Positions 7,603 to 11,684 of a stretch of 11,684 nt of DNA are shown here, one piece after another (position 1 is the first letter of the stretch; every line of letters begins with the position of its first letter). The notes beneath the pieces were generated by a model, which worked only from the letters and a program-made list of their open reading frames with translations, had not been told where the DNA came from and ran no database searches. This DNA comes from an uncultured Clostridia bacterium. Lineage in GTDB: Bacteria; Bacillota; Clostridia; Peptostreptococcales; Acidaminobacteraceae. The position numbers were made by a program, and so were the translations under genes. The stretch is taken from positions 1-11,684 of the forward strand of contig CAMFGQ010000036.1 of the NCBI GenBank assembly GCA_945950065.1. Direction: 5' to 3'.

Positions 7603-8852
7603 GAACCATCACCTCCCATGAGTTTTACATTGAGTGATTTGATATACACAAAGGTAATGATGCCTACCACGATGGCCATGGTAAGCACGATGGCCGAACC
7701 GTAGCCAAAGCGCGTCTGACCGAACATGATTTTGTAGGCGTAGATACTAATGGATTCTGTTGATCCTCCTGGTCCCCCTCCTGTTAACACATAAATCAAG
7801 TCAAAGACCCTAAAGGCATCCAGTGTCCTAAAGAGCAGGGCAACGAAAATAGAGGGCTTTAGCAGTGGCAGTGTAATATGCCGAAACTGTTCCCATTTGT
7901 TGGCTCCGTCCAAAGAGGATGATTCATATAAAGTATCAGGAATGGTTTGTAGCCCTGCTAAAAGGAGCAGAGCCATATAGGGGGTGGTTTTCCATACATC
8001 TGCAGCAACAATGGCCCACAGAGTGCTTCCGGATTTGAGGAGTAGATCCGTAGGCTTGCTTAAGAGACCAATACTGGAAAAGAGATGGGCAACAATGCCT
8101 GCTGATCCATCATAGAGATAACCCCACATCATGGCGGCTACAGATGTAGGAATGGCCCAGGGAATAAGAGAGGTGGTTCGGATAAGCCCTCTTCCTTTAA
8201 TGGCTTGATTCATAATCATGGCAAGGGCAATCCCCAAAATGAGTTCCAAGAAGACAGAAATAAAGGTAAAGATCAGGGTGAATCTCATGGTAGAGCGAAC
8301 CCTTCGATCCTGTAGCATTTCTTCAAAGTTTTCAGTTGGCGTAAAGTTGGGCTGCACAACGGATTCATCAAAGCCACCTGCTACAGCATGAATATCTTCT
8401 TCGAGGGTAAAGGCATCCTCCAAAGCATAGAGTTGATTGAGTTCCTTTACCAGCTCTTGTTTTCCTGCTTCAATTTTTTCTAGGACTTCTTCACTGACTT
8501 CCACCACGGGCTGCATTTGAGGAGAAGGAACAAGTTGCTTGACTTCTTCATCATAGCTGGTCAGTTTTTCTTTCAGTGCAGCAATGGCTTGAGTGGTTTC
8601 CTCTTTTTCAACACTGACCGCTTCACTATCAAGATAGAAATGTAGATATTTGATGGTCTCATCGTGTAGGCGCAGATTATAGGAAGGATTTGAATAAAGA
8701 TCATTTTTGCGCTGGTCATTGAGTTGGTAGTCGTAGAAAGCAAAGCGTAAAGACTGAGCTATGGGTAGGATTGCAAAGACAAATAAAAAAATAACGACTG
8801 GTAAGATCAGAAGATAGGGTGTACTATCGTCAAGTCTTTTTCTAAAATTCAT
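7599..8852 (-). CDS. Carbohydrate ABC transporter permease, MalF type (CUT1), with a large extracellular insertion
   Basis: A 417-residue membrane subunit. Membrane segments are apparent at about 13-35, 188-212, 225-246, 276-300, 333-352 and 385-404, and the EAA loop that docks on the ATPase is at 309-333 (YESSSLDGANKWEQFRHITL). Typical Gram-positive MalF-like subunits are about 290-310 residues. The extra length sits between segments 1 and 2 (about 45-165): an acidic, lysine- and glutamate-rich stretch that reads as two amphipathic helices (about 63-108 and 117-147) joined by a Pro-rich turn (PSPQMQP). The usual TM1-TM2 text resumes with PNFTPTENFEEML (168-180). The open frame extends upstream to 8900, but that ATG has no ribosome binding site, while the ATG at 8852 follows GAGGTG (8856-8861), so I place the start at 8852. 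Partner of the MalG-type gene, overlapping it by 4 bases. Confidence 0.93.
   Translation of the reverse strand: MNFRKRLDDSTPYLLILPVVIFLFVFAILPIAQSLRFAFYDYQLNDQRKNDLYSNPSYNLRLHDETIKYLHFYLDSEAVSVEKEETTQAIAALKEKLTSYDEEVKQLVPSPQMQPVVEVSEEVLEKIEAGKQELVKELNQLYALEDAFTLEEDIHAVAGGFDESVVQPNFTPTENFEEMLQDRRVRSTMRFTLIFTFISVFLELILGIALAMIMNQAIKGRGLIRTTSLIPWAIPTSVAAMMWGYLYDGSAGIVAHLFSSIGLLSKPTDLLLKSGSTLWAIVAADVWKTTPYMALLLLAGLQTIPDTLYESSSLDGANKWEQFRHITLPLLKPSIFVALLFRTLDAFRVFDLIYVLTGGGPGGSTESISIYAYKIMFGQTRFGYGSAIVLTMAIVVGIITFVYIKSLNVKLMGGDGS
7608..7616 (-). promoter_or_regulatory. Unusually strong ribosome binding site for the MalG-type permease
   Basis: GGAGGTGAT on the minus strand, five bases from the ATG, is fully complementary to the canonical anti-Shine-Dalgarno sequence. 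It lies within the last codons of the MalF-type gene, so reinitiation after that gene and fresh loading are both possible. Confidence 0.8.
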
Positions 8853-8944
8853 AGACACCTCACATTCTAGAGACGGTTTTTTTAGACCAGAGAAGACCAT
8901 GTCTCTTGTGGTATTCCCTTTGAGAGTCTGTGTTCATGACTAGG

Positions 8945-8976
8945 AAAAAAAGCCCGGAACATCGTCCAGGCTTTTT
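8945..8976 (-). terminator. Hairpin terminator between the binding-protein gene and the permease genes
   Basis: On the minus strand an 8-bp stem, AAAAAGCC (complement of 8969-8976) with GGCTTTTT (complement of 8947-8954), encloses one mismatch and a further GGA/TCC pairing (8956-8958 with 8965-8967). The hairpin is followed by an uninterrupted T-run (complement of 8945-8951). It lies 14 bases after the stop of the lipoprotein gene and upstream of the permease genes. It would stop part of the transcription, giving more binding protein than permease. I see no convincing new promoter in the 90 bases before the MalF-type start. Confidence 0.8.
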
Positions 8977-8990
8977 CTAAGAGTTGAGGT

Positions 8991-10292
8991 TTATTTTAGT
9001 GCCTCATTAATTGCTTCAGCTGCTGCATCAAGCTCAGCACCTCCGGTTAGGAAGTTGTGCGTATTGAGTTGGATTGCATCAGAAACTTTTGCATAATCTG
9101 CAACAACAGGACGAGCGATGGTCTTTTGTAGCGCCAGCTTGAAGCCTTCATCACTGACAAGCTTGTTTGCTGCGAGAACATCACTGTCTTCTAGAAGCTC
9201 ATTAAATCCTGGTAGATAACTGCCTTCGACGGCATTAATTTTTTGTCCTTCTGGACCAGCGAGGAATGCTACAAATTCTTGAGCACCTTCCATTTTTTCG
9301 CTGTTTGCATTAATTCCTAAGAGCCATCCACCAACGCTACCACCGTTTGGAAGTGGAGCAAAGGCAACTTGATCAGACTGAACGACTTGGTCGCCAGCTT
9401 GGATCACACCGTTCATATAGGGCCAGTTTCGAGCAAAAACGGATTCTCCACCAATGAAAGCTGTGAGTGTTTCACCTTCGGTATAGTTGGTGATGTCTTC
9501 TGGGACAACGCCTTCATCCATAAAGGCTTTCATCATTTCGAGTCCACCGGCTACATCTTGCCAGTTGTTTGAGAATTCATTAATGTTTACGGTCAAGCCT
9601 TCATACTGCTTGGATTGATAGACGTAACCAAACTTGGTATCCATTTCGCCTTTATAGTTTTTAGCCATCTCCAGGAGATCGGCATAGCTATAGTCGCCAC
9701 TTTGGAGTTTAGCTACATCTTCTTCACTGACAATGTCTTTACGGATGTAAAGGAATCCTAGGTCAGGGAAATAAGGTAGCGCATAATGCTTACCAGAGTA
9801 TTTACCAGAATCCATACTTCCTTTATTAAAGGATGCTGGTGTCCACCCATTGTTCATCATGAGTTCATCCATTGGCTCTAAATAGCCTGCTGATGCGAAG
9901 GTACCTGCCCATACAACGTCCATGCTAATCACATCGTACTCACCTGATTTACTTGAAAGTGAATTCAGGAGTTGGTCATACATCTGACCTGAGTCATTGG
10001 TCATGATAGTAGTCTTTACAGAATACTTCTCACTTTTTTCGTTAAAGGCCTTTACGACCTCTTCTAGAGCTTTTGTAGAGTCTTCCTGAACCGCAAAGAC
10101 AATTTCTGTTTTGTCTCCTGCTGGTTCTTCAGCTGGTTCTTCTGCCGGCTCTTCTGCTGGCTCCTCTGGTGTTTCAGCTGGAGCTTCTGCAGCTGGGTCC
10201 TCTGCTGGCTTTTCTGGGGCTGGATCTTGTGATTGACAGCTCACCACGAAAACCATTAAAGCAACTAGAATTAATACTAACCAACGTTTCAT
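8991..10292 (-). CDS. Extracellular sugar-binding lipoprotein of a CUT1 ABC transporter
   Basis: A 433-residue solute-binding protein anchored to the outer face of the membrane. The signal peptide is residues 1-18 (KR then a hydrophobic stretch), with lipobox VVSC and lipidated Cys19. Residues about 20-60 are a Pro/Ala/Glu linker with EEPA repeats. The mature fold (about 61-433) has the features of family 1 (MalE-like) binding proteins: EIVFAVQED opening, YDVISMDVVWAGTFASAGYLEPMDEL (119-144), the aromatic-rich ARNWPYM (287-293), and FAPLPNGGSVGGWLLGINANS (311-331). The open frame extends to 10325, but the ATG at 10292 is chosen because AAAGGAG (complement of 10301-10307) precedes it by 8 bases and because it starts the signal peptide exactly. 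First gene of the operon, with its own promoter region upstream and a terminator downstream. The ligand is inferred: an alpha-gluco-disaccharide, perhaps trehalose. Confidence 0.94.
   Translation of the reverse strand: MKRWLVLILVALMVFVVSCQSQDPAPEKPAEDPAAEAPAETPEEPAEEPAEEPAEEPAGDKTEIVFAVQEDSTKALEEVVKAFNEKSEKYSVKTTIMTNDSGQMYDQLLNSLSSKSGEYDVISMDVVWAGTFASAGYLEPMDELMMNNGWTPASFNKGSMDSGKYSGKHYALPYFPDLGFLYIRKDIVSEEDVAKLQSGDYSYADLLEMAKNYKGEMDTKFGYVYQSKQYEGLTVNINEFSNNWQDVAGGLEMMKAFMDEGVVPEDITNYTEGETLTAFIGGESVFARNWPYMNGVIQAGDQVVQSDQVAFAPLPNGGSVGGWLLGINANSEKMEGAQEFVAFLAGPEGQKINAVEGSYLPGFNELLEDSDVLAANKLVSDEGFKLALQKTIARPVVADYAKVSDAIQLNTHNFLTGGAELDAAAEAINEALK
10117..10164 (-). repeat. Four 12-bp tandem units encoding the EEPA linker repeat
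   Basis: Four consecutive 12-base units (10117-10128, 10129-10140, 10141-10152, 10153-10164) differ from each other at a few positions and encode PAEE-type repeats (residues about 43-58 of the lipoprotein). The linker separates the lipidated Cys19 from the folded domain. Copy number may vary between strains. Confidence 0.85.
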
Positions 10293-10320
10293 AATTGTGT
10301 CTCCTTTCGTTGTTGTACAT

Positions 10321-10350
10321 AGCATAGGTACCCAAGTTTGTTCTGGACAA
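10321..10350 (-). promoter_or_regulatory. Candidate promoter for the sugar operon
   Basis: On the minus strand TTGTCC (complement of 10345-10350) is separated by 18 bases from TATGCT (complement of 10321-10326). Each matches the sigma-A consensus at four of six positions. The -10 hexamer sits 28 bases before the ATG at 10292. A second possibility further upstream is TAGACT (complement of 10416-10421), 16 bases, TAAAAT (complement of 10394-10399), with a better -10. I cannot tell which is used; both are predictions. Confidence 0.4.
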
Positions 10351-10359
10351 CCAGTTCAA
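10338..10359. promoter_or_regulatory. 22-bp imperfect palindrome, candidate operator of the sugar operon
   Basis: TTG-TT-CTGG-ACAA-CCAG-TT-CAA reads almost the same on both strands: 7 of the 9 positions in each half are symmetric, with a 4-base centre. It covers the -35 hexamer of one candidate operon promoter, a usual place for a repressor. No regulator gene for the operon is present next to it. It does not match a LacI-type or CcpA site closely enough to name the protein. Confidence 0.4.
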
Positions 10360-10429
10360 TAGATTAAGCAAGGATCAGCAATTTACTTAAAATATTTTAT
10401 GAAAATTCATTTAATAGTCTATCCTTTGG

Positions 10430-10469
10430 TAGAGAAGATGGTATAATCAAGTACAGAAATACTTCTCTA
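10430..10469. promoter_or_regulatory. 8-bp inverted repeat flanking the -10 and start site of the ANL gene
   Basis: TAGAGAAG (10430-10437) and CTTCTCTA (10462-10469) are perfect inverted copies 24 bases apart. They bracket the extended -10 element and the predicted start of transcription, so they could be two half-sites of a repressor dimer, or a leader hairpin could be partly involved. I do not recognise the half-site as that of a known lipid regulator such as FapR or FabT. The symmetry is seen; the role is inference. Confidence 0.35.
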
Positions 10470-10476
10470 GAGGAGG
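10439..10476 (+). promoter_or_regulatory. Extended -10 promoter and ribosome binding site of the ANL enzyme gene
   Basis: TGGTATAAT (10439-10447) is a perfect extended -10 element (TGnTATAAT). The -35 region 17 bases upstream (about CTATCC) is poor, as is common when the -10 is extended. Transcription should start near 10453-10455, leaving a leader of about 30 bases. AGGAGG (10471-10476) lies 6 bases before the ATG at 10483. The promoter is back to back with the operon promoter region. Confidence 0.7.
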
Positions 10477-10482
10477 AATAAG

Positions 10483-11684
10483 ATGTTTATTAAAGAAGAA
10501 TTCTTAACTGATCTTTCAAATACAAAGAGCTTGAAGGATCTGTACAATTTAAGCCTTAAAAATGGAAAAAACACAGTGGCACTCTTAGAAGAAAAAGATG
10601 GCCATGCTTATGAAATTACTTATCCCAAACTGGATACTTATGTAAAAGGTGCTACACGCCTACTGGTTGAGAAGGTTGATAACCCTGGTATCATTGCACT
10701 TCAAGTTCCCAATGGTAGTCATTTTGCTGTACTTTTTTGGGCAATTCTAGCAAGCGGACATGATGTTCTTCTTCTGGATGCAAGAGCTCCCGAAGAGTTG
10801 GTTCGACATCTAATGAAGGAAACAGGAGCAGTCGCTTATGTAGGCGACAAGGAGATGGAAGGAGTGCAATGCATCTCTCCATCACAACTGTGTTTTCACA
10901 GTTATGAAGGCGATGTAGATACAGAGTGGGCTAATGGCTACGTGCTCTGTACCAGCGGAACCACCGCTCTCTCTCGTGCTTTTTATTTTGATGGCGATGC
11001 GATCTGTGACCAGTTTAGAGCATTAACTGGCTTACTTGAAACCAGTGATCGTTGGGGAAGAGAATTGGTTCAAGAACGTTCCCTAGCCTTCTTGCCTTTC
11101 CATCATGTTATGGGCTTTACTACCGTCCTCCTTTTAACCCAAGTCATGGGGAATACCATGGTCTTTCCAAAGACCATGGCACCTGAAGATGTACTGGAAG
11201 CCTGTAGAAAACACCGCGTCACACAATTAATTTCTATCCCTCTTTTCTGGAATAGCATTGCACGAACAGTTCGTGGAAGATGGAAAATGATGGGCAAAGA
11301 AGTAGAGGCAAAGCTTGCACATGCTCTAGAAGAGAGCCTGCGTATTCAAAAGAAACACGGTCGAGCTGGGCAAGAGATGATCAACAAAATCGTTATGCCC
11401 AAACTTCGTGCACAGCTATTTGGCAATGACATGCATCTACTGTGTACCGGCGGTGGCTACATTCCTAGAGAAAGCTTAGAGCTGTTCAATGGTCTTGGCT
11501 ATTACTTTGTCAATGGCTATGGTCTGACAGAAACGGGAATCATCAGTGTTACCTCATCTGAAGATGTAGAGAAACGCCTGGAAGGAACCGTTGGAAAACC
11601 CTTCTTTGATGATAGCGTGAGCATCAGTCCTGAAGGTGAAATCCTCGTAGAAGGAGATTATTTACACAAGGGACATTTTGTTGG
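10483..11684 (+). CDS. AMP-forming acyl-CoA synthetase-like (ANL) enzyme, partial at the window end
   Basis: The first 400 codons of an adenylate-forming enzyme, cut by the window edge with no stop codon inside. Such enzymes activate a carboxylic acid with ATP to an acyl-adenylate and then to a thioester. Visible landmarks: the P-loop LCTSGTTALSRA (155-166), LPFHHVMG (204-211), CTGGGYIP (321-328), the A5 motif NGYGLTETG (344-352), and GTVGKPFF (368-375) leading to GEILVEGDY (385-393). The C-terminal subdomain with the catalytic Lys is beyond the window. The P-loop has Ala162 where the family signature demands Gly or Ser, and Arg165 at the Lys/Arg position. The overall look is nearest to long-chain acyl-CoA synthetases, but the fatty or other acid substrate, a CoA versus acyl-carrier-protein acceptor, and any fused domain cannot be seen. 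Divergent from the sugar operon and apparently unrelated in function. AGGAGG and an extended -10 support the start at 10483. Confidence 0.85.
   Translation, partial: MFIKEEFLTDLSNTKSLKDLYNLSLKNGKNTVALLEEKDGHAYEITYPKLDTYVKGATRLLVEKVDNPGIIALQVPNGSHFAVLFWAILASGHDVLLLDARAPEELVRHLMKETGAVAYVGDKEMEGVQCISPSQLCFHSYEGDVDTEWANGYVLCTSGTTALSRAFYFDGDAICDQFRALTGLLETSDRWGRELVQERSLAFLPFHHVMGFTTVLLLTQVMGNTMVFPKTMAPEDVLEACRKHRVTQLISIPLFWNSIARTVRGRWKMMGKEVEAKLAHALEESLRIQKKHGRAGQEMINKIVMPKLRAQLFGNDMHLLCTGGGYIPRESLELFNGLGYYFVNGYGLTETGIISVTSSEDVEKRLEGTVGKPFFDDSVSISPEGEILVEGDYLHKGHFV

Noticed and set aside
8853..8900. An upstream ATG at 8900 giving the MalF-type permease 16 more residues
   Set aside because: There is no ribosome binding site before it, and the added residues do not belong to the family. 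The ATG at 8852 has GAGGTG at a fitting distance.
8853..8944. Short inverted repeats (AGAC-CAT-GTCT and AGAGAC with GTCTCT) before the MalF-type gene as a riboswitch or second terminator
   Set aside because: The arms are only 4-6 bases, there is no T-run in the direction of transcription, and nothing resembles a known riboswitch core.
10293..10325. An upstream ATG at 10325 giving the binding lipoprotein 11 more residues
   Set aside because: The extension would spoil a standard lipoprotein signal peptide, and the AAAGGAG lies between it and the ATG at 10292.
10293..10482. A CcpA cre site in the divergent control region
   Set aside because: No sequence there has the central CG with the flanking arms; the best dyads are AT-rich or have a different centre.
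1..11684. Defence system, phage, transposon, CRISPR or tRNA content
   Set aside because: All stretches over 200 bases are filled by ordinary metabolic, transport or regulatory genes, and the remaining gaps (59, 152, 138 and 190 bases) show only terminators and promoter-like elements.

Overview
The window looks like chromosome from a low-to-moderate G+C Gram-positive bacterium, most likely an anaerobic or fermentative member of the Bacillota (Clostridia-like). The reasons are strong AGGAGG-type ribosome binding sites before nearly every gene, a lipobox-type (Gram-positive style) sugar-binding lipoprotein, short intergenic gaps, and the combination of a GH65 phosphorylase with beta-phosphoglucomutase. 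I cannot name the species from sequence alone. There is no RNA gene, insertion sequence, CRISPR array, phage gene or replication origin that I can support.

Layout. (1) 16-1188 (+): a cytosolic XRE-type helix-turn-helix protein fused to a beta-solenoid of G-[SA]-G-D repeats, ending at a hairpin terminator (1205-1235). (2) 1248-2654 (-): a complete NAD(P)-dependent aldehyde dehydrogenase, convergent with gene 1. (3) 2767-10292 (-): a six-gene sugar operon, in transcription order: binding lipoprotein, MalF-type permease, MalG-type permease, GH65 disaccharide phosphorylase, beta-phosphoglucomutase, MalK-type ATPase. It ends at a clear terminator (2767-2797). A second hairpin terminator lies between the binding protein and the permeases. 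(4) 10293-10482: a divergent regulatory region. (5) 10483 to the window end (+): the first 400 codons of an AMP-forming acyl-CoA synthetase-like (ANL) enzyme that runs off the window.

How the operon works together (family knowledge plus inference): the lipoprotein captures an alpha-linked gluco-disaccharide outside the cell, MalF/MalG carry it across the membrane, and the MalK subunit powers this. The GH65 enzyme splits the sugar with inorganic phosphate into beta-glucose 1-phosphate plus glucose (or another acceptor), and PgmB converts beta-glucose 1-phosphate to glucose 6-phosphate. The acceptor loop of the GH65 enzyme resembles what I remember of trehalose phosphorylases, so trehalose is my leading guess for the substrate. 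The last four genes are translationally coupled or overlapping (gaps of +2, -20 and -13 bases, and malF/malG overlap by 4), consistent with one functional unit.

I do not see an undescribed multi-gene system. The points most worth a second look are an acidic helical-hairpin insertion of about 110 residues in the extracellular loop of the MalF-type permease, the HTH/beta-solenoid fusion, the altered P-loop in the ANL enzyme, and dyad elements in the control region.
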